Positions 51,611 through 63,563 of a DNA stretch of 64,000 nt are shown piece after piece (within the stretch, counting starts at the first letter, position 1; the number at the start of each line of letters is the position of its first letter). The stretch lies in the NCBI GenBank assembly GCA_009823395.1, contig CM020507.1:1940001-2004000 (forward strand), given 5' to 3'. The translations under genes and the position numbers were made by a program. The notes under the pieces were generated by a model. The model was not told where the DNA came from. It searched no databases and saw nothing but the letters and a program-made list of their open reading frames with translations. Origin of the DNA: Thamnaconus septentrionalis (taxonomy: Eukaryota > Chordata > Actinopteri > Tetraodontiformes > Monacanthidae).

Positions 51611-51967
51611 CGGTGCCAGACTCAACCGTCCGAGCCGCAGAACCTAAAATACGGCCGAGTGAAAGTTTATTCCTCTCTTTATTTCTTTTTCGTGTTCTTT
51701 TCTTTTTACCGGGCTGGTTCGGGAAACGGACTTCCGAGCATGTTTTTTCCCCTCGTGGGTCACATGTCGGCGGCGGCCAATCAGAAGTTGTAACATTGGT
51801 CACGTGAGGCTGAAGGTGCCCGCTCAGTTTCCGGGTCCGTCCGGATCCGTTCCGTTCAGTCGCTGCGGCAGAGAGAGAGAGAGAGAGAGAGAGGGGATTG
51901 ATGATGATCGATTACTGATCGGCAGAGGGACGGAACCAGCTGTCAGTCCGTCAGTCAGTCCGCCGTC
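51611..51967. promoter_or_regulatory. Bidirectional chek2 / entr1 promoter
   Basis: About 350 bp separate the probable non-coding exon 1 of chek2 (donor at 51611, minus) from the entr1 ATG. Sites seen: CCAAT at 51777-51781, an inverted CCAAT (ATTGG) at 51795-51799, and GTCACGTGA at 51799-51807, which contains an E-box and matches the core of USF/TFEB (CLEAR-like) sites. No TATA box. A GA repeat at 51870-51891 lies in the entr1 leader. Confidence 0.55.
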
Positions 51968-52272
51968 ATGTCCAATCAAAGGAGTTCTGCCAAGAGTCTC
52001 ATCATCACGGACGGTGAGTTCCCACCAGGTAACGGTTCGGTAGCACATTTTGGCTGAGCGGAGCTCCGTCTGCCTACCCGCAGGTTCGGCTCGTGTTCGG
52101 ATTTGTGTGACGCGAATCTGAACACGTGCCTTAGGTCGATTGTCATCACTGCGCTGGCAGCGTCACAGCAAGAAGACACAGAAAAATGTTGTTTACACAT
52201 TGACTATGATTGAATAGTTGTCAACAGCGTCTGAGCGCTTTCAAATATTGCTGTTGTTTTCATCGGCCATGT

Positions 52273-52303
<31 letters not shown>

Positions 52304-53686
52304 GATCTTTGCGCAGATGAGGTGGTGGAGGAGCTGAACCCCTTCTCCTACAAAGAGTTCCTCCGCTGGAAGAGCCAGGATGCTGAGCTGGACCAGGGGC
52401 CAAAGCCAGGCCTGGATTTCCCCCTGGACCTGGACCTGGACCTGGACCTGGACCTGGACCTGGAGCACACACAGAGCCAGGTACCGGAGCTTCAGCTGCA
52501 CCGAGAGAAGCAGACAGGCAGAGTCCACTAAACTCGTCTCACTCTCTGTCTCACACCAAGCAGCTCTTTGGCTCCGAGGCCAGGAGCTCCTTCCTGTCCG
52601 AGCCGTCGCTGGAGCCGCAGGTAGAGTCAGCAGTCACCAGTGACATCATCTGAAACCAGCTGATCTGGCTGCTCCACGTCTGCCTGTCTGTCTCTCCGAT
52701 TTAGGCTGAGGAGGAGACTGACTGGGGGCGGAGCTTCCAGTCGGGCGTGGACAGCACCTCCTCCATCTGCACAGAAGAGGAGGAGGAGGGGGGGGAGGAG
52801 GAGGAGGAGGAGACCAGGTGAGGAATACCTGAAATGATTTGCAAGATACCAATGACTGAATGTTTCCAACACAATGGCGTCGTGGCGTGCAGGTTCTCCA
52901 CCACACCTGAAGTCCAGCGGAGGGATGGACCAGGAAGAGGAGGAGTAGGAGGAGCAGGAGGAGAGAACTATGAAGGAGACGACGAGACCTCCATGGCCGA
53001 ACCAGCCGCCTCCTGCAGGAGGCGCAGTGGGAGGAGCAGTCAGATAAAGCAGCTGCAGGAGGAGAACCAGGCGCTGAGGAGAAGCCTCAGGGAGCTGCAG
53101 AGGAGGTCGCAGGCCAACGAGCACAGGTCGGTCACGTGACCTGGAAGCTGCTGCTTGAACCTTCCAATAGATGAATGAAAACATGAATGGGATGCTCTCA
53201 ACAGGGTGCTGGAGCTGTCGCAGGAGCTGCTCCTGAGGAGGCGGCAGGAGGAGAAGGAGGCGCGGGACCTGGAGGGAATGGTTCAGTCGGTGGAGCAGAA
53301 CCTTCATCTGATGACGGTGCGTCCGCTGATGAGAAAGAAAATAACAGAAGAAGAAGCTTATTATTCACACACTGGCGAAATTTGCATATTCCAGCAACAA
53401 TACAGTGGAACAGGATGGAGATTATATTCATTAAAAAGAAAGAAAGTGAAAAAAGTATTTTCTAGACTAGAAAGGAGCAAACTCTCAGTTCCTCTTCTGT
53501 GTGTGTGTGATGAAACAGAAGCGGGCGGTGAAAGCAGAGAGCAGCGTCTCCAGGCTGAAGACGGAGCTGCAGAAGCTGCAGGTGGGTCGAGGTTCAGTCT
53601 GCCAGACCACCTGGAGAGGCTGAGAGGAACTTCTCGCTGGGGTGAGAAGACCCTCGAAGGGGGAACATGTGACAGATGTGACGTGG

Positions 53687-53727
<41 letters not shown>

Positions 53728-53932
53728 AGGAGGAAGCGGACTCCCTGCGATCGGAGAACGTCAGCCTGAAGGCGGCCGAGTCGGAAGCTGTGGTGACGAT
53801 GAGACACAACGCTCAGGTGGCGTCAGAGTACCTGAACAAGACCGCGAGCCACGCCCACTCCTCCATCCGGTCAGTGTGTGTGTGTGTGTGTATAACAGCT
53901 GGCCCATTGAACCATGTTGGAATTTGAACTTT

Positions 53933-53967
<35 letters not shown>

Positions 53968-54070
53968 TGCCACTTCCAGTCAGCTGCTGGAGGAGGCCGA
54001 GACTCTTCGCTTCGTCTCTCAGCTCCTTCAGTCCATGGACAAGATCTCCAGCGTGGACCGGGACTCCTGA
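51968..54070 (+). CDS. entr1: ENTR1 (SDCCAG3), endosome-associated trafficking regulator
   Basis: Nine exons: 51968-52013, 52317-52480, 52564-52620, 52705-52817, 52893-53126, 53205-53316, 53519-53581, 53730-53869 and 53980-54070 (339 residues, phases all close). The protein is a coiled-coil adaptor at endosomes and centrosomes. Conserved marks: NPFSYKEFLRWK near the N-terminus, a Leu/Glu/Gln coiled coil from IKQLQEENQALRRSL onwards, the signature MVQSVEQNLHLMTKRAVKAE, and the C-terminus LLQSMDKISSVDRDS. Lineage-specific features are a Leu-Asp dipeptide repeat from a GACCTG hexamer array in exon 2 (52428-52462) and a Glu run in exon 4. Exon 3 has a tandem acceptor (AAGCAG at 52558-52563) that could add one Gln. 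Shorter than human ENTR1, mainly through a reduced N-terminal half. Confidence 0.9.
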
Positions 54071-54323
54071 GCTCCTCCAGCAGAACCAGAACCTCTCCGA
54101 TGGACCTTCAACACAGACACAGCCAAAGTCAACATTTGCGTTTTGTTTTGAAAGTGTACTGTACATTTATTTTATCATATCTCTGAGCATTTCCATAAGA
54201 ACTGAGTCACAGTGGGGTTAATTTATGAATTCATGAAATGTAACTTTCTGTTTTTAAGGCTGTTTTTTCTCCCCCTATTTTTGGAGCGCCTGGAATTCAT
54301 GTGTAAATATTAATCTTTATCAC

Positions 54324-54329
54324 AATAAA
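54324..54329 (+). terminator. Poly(A) signal of entr1
   Basis: AATAAA 254 bp after the stop codon, with no earlier canonical hexamer. Confidence 0.65.
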
Positions 54330-54431
54330 GACAGAACATTTAAAAAAAATGGATACAATGTTTTTTAAATAAAACAAAAGGTATCTCAAAAAGAAAAATA
54401 TGACATCTAGGGGAACACATTGGAAAACACT

Positions 54432-55732
54432 ACGACGCTGAAGTTGGCACCACATTCGCCCCTGTGCTGGCTTAAGTTTCGATTCCACCTTAAAAAATAG
54501 TTCCGCGATTTGACCGCTAGATGGCAGTGCTTCTTCACCGTTCAGTATAAAAAAATAAAAAAATCATTATGTCTATGTTGACGAGGATTTCTGACTAAAT
54601 TATTATTATCATTGGAAAGCCTGGGAGCTCTACTTTCAGAATCAGCTGAAACATTTCACAGGAAATCATTTTTGGCCTTTTTGGGGGACTGCCGTGATGT
54701 CAGTGGCAAAGTTGTCAACTTTGGAGTCCCCCCAAAACCCTAAGTCTATGGGGGTCAAAGGTCAACTTTGTCCTAGAGACGTGGGGCCACTTGCTTTGTC
54801 ATCAGGATCCCTCAAGAAGCGCCCACGCCAAATTTGGGGCTTCTAGCACGTGAGGAACCCAAAAACCCTAACCCTAATTTCAGCTAACCCTAACCCTAAC
54901 CCTAGTTTCAGGCTTATCGCTAACCCTAATTCAATGCAAGTCTATGGGGTGAAATTTCAACTTTGTCCTAGAGACATGGGGCCACTTGCTTTTTCATCAG
55001 GAGCCCCCAAGAAGCGCCCACGCCAAATTTGGGGCTTCTAGTAGTTGAGGAACCCCGAAACCCTAACCCTAATTTCAGCTAACCCTATCCCTAACCCTAG
55101 TTTCAGGCTTATCGCTAACCCTAATTCAATGCAAGTCTATGGGGTGAAATTTCAACTTTGTCCTAGAGACATGGGGCCACTTGCTTTTTCATCAGGAGCC
55201 CCCAAGAAGTGCCCACGCCAAATTTGGGGCTTCTAGTAGTTGAGGAACCCCGAAACCCTAACCCTACTTTCAGCCTTAAGTGTAACCCTGACCCTAATTT
55301 CAGCCATAACACTAACATGGTGTTGAAGTTGGCACCACATTCGCCGCGATGCTTGCGTGGTGCTTTACAAAGATACCTCACATGTCCATTTTTACTGTAT
55401 AATTTTGGAAATAATCCACGTGAAAAACAGAAAAATATAATGTCAATGGCAAAGTTGTCAACTTTGGAGTCCCCCAAAAATGATTTCCCGTGAAATATGT
55501 CAACTGATTATAAAAGTAGAGCTCCTAGGCTTCAAAATGATACCTCACATGTCCATTTCTACTGTATAAATTTGGAGAAAAAAAATCCACCTCAACATAG
55601 TGTTGTGTTCAACATGTTGAAAATATATAAGATAAGCACAGCCATCTAGCGGTCAAATTGTGGATTTTTTTTTTTTTTTTTAAGGTGGAATCGAAACCTA
55701 AGAAGCGCCGCTGGTGCCAACTTCAGCGTCGT
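54432..55732. mobile_element. Foldback-type element with long inverted repeats
   Basis: The ends are inverted copies: ACGACGCTGAAGTTGGCACCA at 54432 and its reverse complement ending at 55732. Homology runs inward for nearly 300 bp on each side (TTCGATTCCACCTTAAAAAA, TTTGACCGCTAGATGGC, ATTTCAC-GGAAATCATTTTTGG, and GGCAAAGTTGTCAACTTTGGAGTCCCCC on both arms in opposite orientation). The middle (about 54770-55270) is a 195-bp tandem repeat. No transposase frame. A second partial direct copy of the end motif (GTTGAAGTTGGCACCACATTCGCC) lies at 55322. Confidence 0.7.
54770..55270. repeat. 195-bp tandem repeat with CCCTAA motifs
   Basis: Two full units and partial flanking ones. Each holds clusters of CCCTAA (three or more per unit, interrupted by TTTCAG) followed by a unique part (CAATGCAAGTCTATGGGGTGAAATTT to CGCCAAATTTGGGGCTTCTAG). 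The unit length, 195 bp, is a multiple of three, so frames repeat as near-identical 63-codon ORFs. Confidence 0.9.
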
Positions 55733-55935
55733 GTTCCGTTTTTAAGCAGCTGATTTGAAAGAGGTGCTGTGAGCCTCACAACAGTTTGTGCCAGTAACGA
55801 ATCAGAAGGCGACGTCACATTACTTACCCGTCCGTGGTCCGGCCCGCTTGGATCTCGTGGACCGCCGACGCTGTGCTATGCTATACATGGCTATGCAAAG
55901 CTAAATGCTATCGCCGGTGACCTTCCTCCACAACT

Positions 55936-56007
55936 TCCCTGGTGGTCTAGTGGTTAGGATTCGGCGCTCTCACCGCCGCGGCCCGGGTTCGATTCCCGGT
56001 CAGGGAA
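55936..56007 (+). tRNA. tRNA-Glu (anticodon CTC), third copy
   Basis: Identical over 72 bp to the two minus-strand copies. The cloverleaf, A and B boxes and anticodon CTC are the same, and TTTT follows at 56012. It lies about 200 bp right of the foldback element. Confidence 0.97.
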
Positions 56008-56009
56008 CT

Positions 56010-56448
56010 ACTTTTCTTCCGCCGTGTTTCGCTGCTTTGTTTTACTGTTTGGTGGGAAAATTTCGAAAACTACACCATGTTGCACTTACGGGACGATCCA
56101 ATCGCGACGTACTTCAGAAGAATAAAAAAAAATATGTATATTTATTTCACAATGGGATGATTGTGTTTACAGTTCACAGGAGCGACGTATCACAACAATA
56201 CACACAGCCCGTCGGCTTTGCCTCTACATTAGCTCAGCTGTTCGCCGTTCAGCAGTGAGATGGCTGAAGGAAAGGAGTATGAATACTGATTAAGGAAAGT
56301 GGGGGGGGGATAAACAGCGACACCTAGAGGGCATTACTAGGCAGTGCAGTGGAAAGGTGTAGTCCAGAGGTTTAACGATGCAGGATCAGTTAAGAAGTCA
56401 GATGAAATGGTTTTTCATTAAAAGACAAAAAAAATGAGACATAACCAA

Positions 56449-56483
<35 letters not shown>

Positions 56484-56500
56484 TTGAAGCACCTGCCTGT
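56010..56500. other. Intergenic spacer
   Basis: No gene. It ends in a poly(T) run (56453-56480) next to the 3' end of the minus-strand coiled-coil gene. An AATAAA on the minus strand (56479-56484) is about 25 bp past that gene's stop. Confidence 0.5.
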
Positions 56501-56508
56501 AGTGGGCG

Positions 56509-58127
56509 CTATATCATGTTCTTCAGCGGGTGAATCTGCTGCCTCCAGTGAGTGTTCCATCTCTGCAGCTCCTTCAGCCGCTCGTGCCTGTCGTCTTCAG
56601 ATTGCGACAGCTCCGTCCGGAGCAGCTGCTCTAACCTCTGAGATACACAGACACAGACACAGACACACACAGACACACAGACACACACACACACTCTTTG
56701 TATCCTCCTCTTCCAGTTTTTCACTCCCCTCCCCGTCAGTTTCACCTTCACAGCAGCGTCCCGCAGCTCCACCACTGACAGATGTCCCATGGTGCACTTG
56801 GTGGTGGTGATGGGTGCCGTGGTTCTGGTGGCGACGCTGGGCAGCAGGTCCGCTGGGATGCTGGAGGGCGGTGGGAAGTATGGGATGCCAGGCCAGGTCC
56901 TAAAGCAAACACACACACACGCACACAAGGCAGGAGTTATATTGTGCTAAAAGGAGCCCGTGTTTCTATTCTGCAAGAGCAGTAAAGTGTTTACTCTGGT
57001 GCAGCTTTGGTCACGTGACCAGTCAGTAGACAGGTGTCGGGTCAGGTGTTACCTGCTGGCCGCAGGGCTGTTGTATCCCGGCTCGGTCTCCGTGCTCACT
57101 GAGCGGCTGTCGGTGGGCGTCGCGGAGGAGGGCGTCTTGGTTTCTGCGGGACAAAATACACAACCAGGATCCGTGTGACTGATGGGAGGTGTGGCAGGAG
57201 TCTACCTGGAACACTCTCCTGCCCCCCCCCCCCACCCTGCCTGAGGTCAGGTGACTCCCCGGAGCTGTGAGAGGGTCAAAGGTCACCTGGTGTGGATGTG
57301 ATGGAGGCGTCCAGCTGGTGGAGCAGTCTCTCTGCGATGGAGGCCAGCGACGTCACAAACTCCTCCCCGATGACTCGCGCGTAGTCCTGAGGAAGAAAAC
57401 AGGTGTGACACTGGCTCCTCCCCCTCTGGTGTATGACAGCTGGCACACTGGCCCCTCCCCCCTCCGCAGACACTTTCAGTGTGGTCACGGGTGTCACACT
57501 GGCTCAGTGTCTTGGTGCCTTCGGTCCCAGCCTACCTGCACTTGCAGGTGTGCGCTGCAGATGGTGCTGTGCAGCTGCTGCTGTCTGCTCTCCTCCCTGT
57601 TGACCAGATCCTGCAGCTTGTCGTTCCTCAGCGAGATGCGAAGGCGACAGGAGACGTCGCACTGACCCGGCGGGGAGAAAAACAAGATAAACAATGAGCC
57701 ATCGCTGAGAGCCGAGCTGAAGACTTCCTCTCTGGGATCCCCCATCCTCACCCTCTCCTTCTCGCTTTCCGACAGCGTCCTGGCCAGCTCGGCTCTGACT
57801 CCGCCCACCCCCTTCCTTAGCTCCGCCTCGTGTCGCCGCTCCAGGTTCCCGATAAGAACGGAAGGGAACAAGCGCAGCAGCTCGTCCCAGGTGGCCAGCT
57901 GCTCCTCCAGCACTGCCACACGAGACTGGTGTAAGTCCTCACTCAGAGTGTCTCTGTGTGTGTGTGTGTGTGTGTGCATGTACCCTGTCTGCACGTGCTC
58001 AGAAACGTCTGGGCCTCTGTCTGGTATCCCAGCAGCCTCTGCTGCATGCTGGCAGCCCACAGTTCCAGAGTTTCAGGGAGCAGCAGCAGCTTGCTGACAG
58101 ATGATTTCCTGGCCCGGTAGAACTCCT

Positions 58128-58213
<86 letters not shown>

Positions 58214-58502
58214 TGTGTCAACAGCGTGATGCCGAGGCTCTGTGTCCACTCGTCCTTCGACCTCTTACCTCTCCGTCCATCAGCAGCTTGTCGTTGGCCT
58301 TCCACAGCACAGAGGTCACTCTGGAGCTGAGGGTGCTGAAATCAAACACACCCTGGACTGAAACAAGTGTCTGGTGTTGAGGGAAATGTGGGAGCAGCAG
58401 CAGCAGCAGGTGGGACTCACTCTGCGCCCTGCTCTGGTCCCGGTTCTGGTCCAAACACCTGGAAGTTCTTGTCAGACCTGATGAATTTGACGTGCCTCCT
58501 TT

Positions 58503-58553
<51 letters not shown>

Positions 58554-58616
58554 GAAAACATTGGCCAGGTGTTGCGATGCCAACAACTTTTTGTACAGTT
58601 ATCCCAAAATCTGCTA

Positions 58617-58668
<52 letters not shown>

Positions 58669-59243
58669 ACCTCAGCTGCCGCACAGGCTTGGTGGGTCTC
58701 TGTTTGAGTCGTTTTGGACTCTTCCCTGCGGACAAACAGCCGTCACCGTCTTCACAAGCGTCACATAAAACCCCCCTGTAATCTAAACTGCCTCCCAGTG
58801 CATTGTGGGAAACGGAGGAATTCTGCCGGCGACACGTTCGCGTCTCGTTGCTCTACCGGCGGTCGCTCGTCCCCGGCTGTCTGCTTCCACCACGATCTTC
58901 TGCGCCCTGGGCGGCAGCTCCAGGTAGCCCCGCCTCCTCTTCAGCTCGTCGTTGGCCGACCACAGCGAGGACAGCACCTGGTCGGGACACGCCTGAGGAG
59001 AGGAGAGGGGAGGGGTTGGAGCCCTGTGTGACATCACAAGGGGTCAGGTTTTTTTTTTGGGAGAGCGGTGGAACCGCAGCGCTACCTGCGCGTCGTCCAC
59101 CATCGTCTTCAGATCTTCCAACCTGCCGTTGATGGCCGACTGCTGCTGGCTGCTGCCCACCACCTGCAGGTGGAGCAGAGCTTCAGACAGGAGGACAGAG
59201 GGAGACAGACAGACAGGCAGGCAGGCAGGCAGGCAGGCAGACA

Positions 59244-59288
<45 letters not shown>

Positions 59289-60136
59289 ACAGACAGACAG
59301 GCAGGCAGGCAGGCAGACAGACAGACAGGCAGGCAGACAGACAGACAGACAGACAGGCAGACAGGCAGACAGACAGACAGGCAGGCAGACAGACAGACAG
59401 AGACAGAGGCAGACAGGCAGACAGACAGACAGACAGACAGGGACACCAGGCAGGCAGCTTTGAGCTGGACTTGGCAGTGCTGCAGACAGACAGACAGACT
59501 GGCTGGATCTGCTCCTTGAACTCCAGCTCGGCCCTCATGAGGCAGATGTTCTCCTCCAGGCGTGTGCACACCTCCCTCACCTGGAGGTGGATGAGGAAGA
59601 GGGGGTGAAGGAGGAGGAGGAGCCTCAGGTGTGAGCGCTCTCTCCTCGTCGTCGTGTGCCAGCGAGAACCTGGGACGGACTTCTTACCTGCTGCAAGCTG
59701 CTGGACTCAAACTCCTCCATCTCCGAGTAGAAGGCCTCCTCCCTCACGGCCAGCTGCTTGGCCTCCTCCGTCAGCCTCCTCTGCACCAACCTCAGCTCCT
59801 GGGGAGCAAAATCACCTCCTTCACTGAAGAGCCTGTCAGAGGAGAGAGTTGCTGCTCATTAATGTCTGAGACTCCTCCTCCTCCTCCTTCTCCTCCTTCT
59901 CCTCCTGCTCCTCCTACTCCTCCTCTTCCTCCTCCTCCTCCTCCTTCTCCCCTCCTCCCGCCCCTCCTGCTCCTCCTCTCGGCACCTGAAGGAGCGGAGA
60001 AGCCCAGTGGTCCTCCTCCGGATCTCCTCCGCCTTGGCCTGGACCGCCTGCCTGAAGGCCGTCTCACAGCACTGAGTCTGCTTGGTGTGCTGGTCCAAAT
60101 GCTCCTGCAGGGTGGCGCCGAGACTCCCCAGCCTGC

Positions 60137-60177
<41 letters not shown>

Positions 60178-60705
60178 GACAGGGAACCTCAGAACCTGGA
60201 GCTTCTGGAACCTGCAGGAGCCAAGTGGAGGTCCGGTGCTCACTGGTGACTCCTGGTGGCCGCGGCCGCGTCGCGCTCCATGTCGGCCAGCATGGCCAGG
60301 AAGCCCTGGTTCCTCGAGCTGATGGAGTCCATCATCTTCTGCATGTCCTCCTTGCAGGAGTCCATCACGTCCATCACGTCGGCACAGTGGATGTTGACGC
60401 GGCGCCTGTGGAGCTGCAGCTCGGCTGCAGGAGGAGGAGGAGGAGGAGGAGGAGGAGGTGAGAGGAGGAGGAGGAGGCAGGAGGAGGAGGAGGAGGAGGA
60501 GGAGGAGGAGGAGAAGCAGGAGGAGGAGAAGGAGGAGGAGGAGGAGGTGAAGGAGAAGCAGGAGGAGGAGGAGGAGGAGGAGGAAGGAGGAGGAGGAGGA
60601 GGAGGAGGAGGAGGAGGAGGAAGCAGGAGGAGGAGGAGGAGGAGGAGGAGGAGGTGAAGGAGAAGCAGGAGGAGGAGGAGAAGACGTGGCATCACTCGAA
60701 CCTGC

Positions 60706-60744
<39 letters not shown>

Positions 60745-60954
60745 CGAGGCGTGGCTGGCAGATGAGTCTCTGGACGTATTTGGGGTGGAGCTGCTGCAGC
60801 TGCAGCTCCTCCTCCAGCTGCAGCGTCTCCTTCCTGTTGCTCACCATGGTGCCGGCCGAGCTGACCGTGTTGCTCAGGTGCTGCTCCAGGTGCTCCATGA
60901 ACAGTGTCCGCGTCCTGGACGCCACACACACACACACACACACACACTCAGCAG

Positions 60955-60989
<35 letters not shown>

Positions 60990-63523
60990 CGTACCTGCTG
61001 AGCGTGTCCATCAGGAGGCCCCTCAGGGAAGCGGCTCAGGTGGGCTTCCTGCTGCAGGCTGCTGGGCAGGGAGTGGGCGGGGTTTCGGAAGGCGGGGCCA
61101 GTGTAAGCCACGCCGCTGGACGAGGTGAAGGTCACCTTGCTGCTGCTGTCGTAGAGTTCCTGCAGCGACGACTCGGCCTGGAAACACATCATCAAAACAA
61201 TCAAAGATCCCCGGTCCACCCAGTCTGCGCTGGGTCCTAGTGCTGGTCGTTTCGGTCTGTCTTGGTCTGGTCCTGGACCTCTGTGAGCCAGTCGTGGGCG
61301 GGCGGGGCCGGGTCATCCTGAGACTTCTGGACTGGTGCTTCTGCTCAGACAAGAACCAGGAACCAGTAAGCCAGCTGAGGTGGCAGTGAACCGTCGGAGG
61401 GGAGAGCAGTGAGGTGGTGCGGACCCACCTGCTTCCTGCGGCGGCTCTTCAGCCAGCGGTGGGTGCAGCTCCCGCAGCCTCTCTCGACTCTGACGGACAT
61501 GGGTTTTTTGTTTTTTTTGCGTCAGTCACATGACCCTCACAGGTGTGGCCAGGTGTTTTTTTTTTTGTGCGGGTGGTTGCCGCGGTTACCGGTGTGTAGA
61601 CGCCGTCCAGGTGGTAGAAGGAGCTCAGCTTGCTGCTGTAGGACTGGAACTCCTGCATGCAGAGCGCCGGGAGCCCGTCAAACAGCTGGCACTGGTCAGG
61701 GACGCACTTACTGCAGCTGCACACACACACACAAAAAACACAACTTCACATTAAAAGCACTGACTCATTAAAATGAATCTGCTCTGTATCTATATTACCA
61801 TCCAATCAGGACTAGGTAGCTTAATTGTGCAGTAGCATTAGCGTTAGCGTTAGCGTCGGAGGGAATACCTGAGTTTGATGTCCTCCAGGTAGGACGCTGT
61901 TTTGCCCAGAGCCTCCTCCAGAGTTTCCTCGCTGCTCTCCTGACGCAGTCCGGCCAGCAGGCTGTCCAGACGCAGCCTCTTCCACTGACGGCAACAAACA
62001 CACATCTCATTTTTTCCCCCCCAACTTTATTTCAAACATTTTTACGAAAAAAAAAAAAAACCCCAACAAAATCAAAATTTTAGATGTCAAAAAAATAAAT
62101 TCAAATAATTATTAGAAAACCAGCAGGCAAAAAGTATTCCAAAATTGGTTCGCTTGAACACATCAACATCTATTATGTTTGTTTAGTCTATTTGTTTAGT
62201 GTGTGTGACAGAGAGCATTCTGAACATTTTCTCTGGACTCAATGGCAAATAATGAACTCATGGTTTACAAAACCTTGCTTAGGCTAGTAGATTTATAAAC
62301 TCATGTTCCATCGCTTTATTAAACGTATTAAATTCAAATGTTTAATAAGTAAAATATCTTGCTTTTTATCTCTCTTCTTATTTTTCTGTCTATACTTACA
62401 GATATTTTATTTTTGTCTATATCTTCAGTTAATATAATTCTTGACCTTTTGCACAGTAGCCTTTTTTTGTTGTTGCTGTAACTATGCAAATTTCCCCATC
62501 GTGGGATCAATAAAGGTCTTCTTCTTCTTCTTCTTCTTCTTCTTCTTCTTCTTCTTCACCTGCATGCGCTGCTGCTGTGAGGCCCTGAGCTGGTCCAGCT
62601 GCTGCTCCAGCTGCTCCTTCCTGGTCTCCAGACCCAGCAGGTGAGTCTCCCACAGCAACACGGCTCCTCGCAGCACCGCAAAAGCACAACTGCTGAGGGT
62701 GAGGCTGTGACGGGCAACCGTATCGCACAGCAGCTGCACACAAACGCACAAAGACAGAGCAAATTTCTTCAAATGAAAAAGTTTTTAATTAATCGAGATG
62801 AATATAGAAATAACGCTTTTGTTTCTCCTTGCGGTTGGATTATTTCTTTGTCCGTACTTTATTATAAGATGCCATCTGATTCTGGGATTTTCTTAATTTT
62901 GGCTGCAATCTGTCTTAATTTCTAATTTGATTTAATTTAATTTAAATTTATTTGATTTTTTTACTCGCTTACTTTGACTTTTGAAAAAAAAAAAAAAAAA
63001 AAAAAAAAATCAAGGATGAGTGAGGATTTGCGTGACCCACGTCTAAATCAGCCAATCGTTCTTCATCCCGACTCTGGCTCTGTCCAATCAGAGGCAGGAT
63101 CTGGGCGCCAACGGCCTCATCAGCTTCCTTCTCCGGCAGCTGCAGAGCCAAGAGCTCCCCCTGCAGGAAACACAGGTGACAGAAATGAACAATCATCACA
63201 ACCAAGCAACAGAAAGTCAGACATTCAAATAGGACGCCTCTAGTGGTGTGGAGTAGCATGGCAGGTCTTTCAGCTGGTAAACTGCAGCTAAACTTTTGCA
63301 TCTTCACACAATTACACAGCCAAAAAAAAAACAACTAAACAAAAAAAAAAAAACTACAAACATGGCACAATAAGCAGATTCTACTGGGACATCTGGTGAA
63401 TGTTCAGAGTCGGATGTTAGCGTCACGCCCACCTTGCTGCGCTCCACCTCGGCCAGTCGCTCCTGCCACCTCTGCTCACAGCAACAACGCAGCTGGTGGA
63501 GGAAGTCGGCGTGGAGACTCTCT

Positions 63524-63563
<40 letters not shown>

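Noticed and set aside
54850..55236. Two near-identical 63-codon ORFs
   Set aside because: Translation of a 195-bp tandem unit, itself a multiple of three.
54866..55300. A true telomere
   Set aside because: CCCTAA runs are short, interrupted, and followed by unique genes on both sides; interstitial repeats only.
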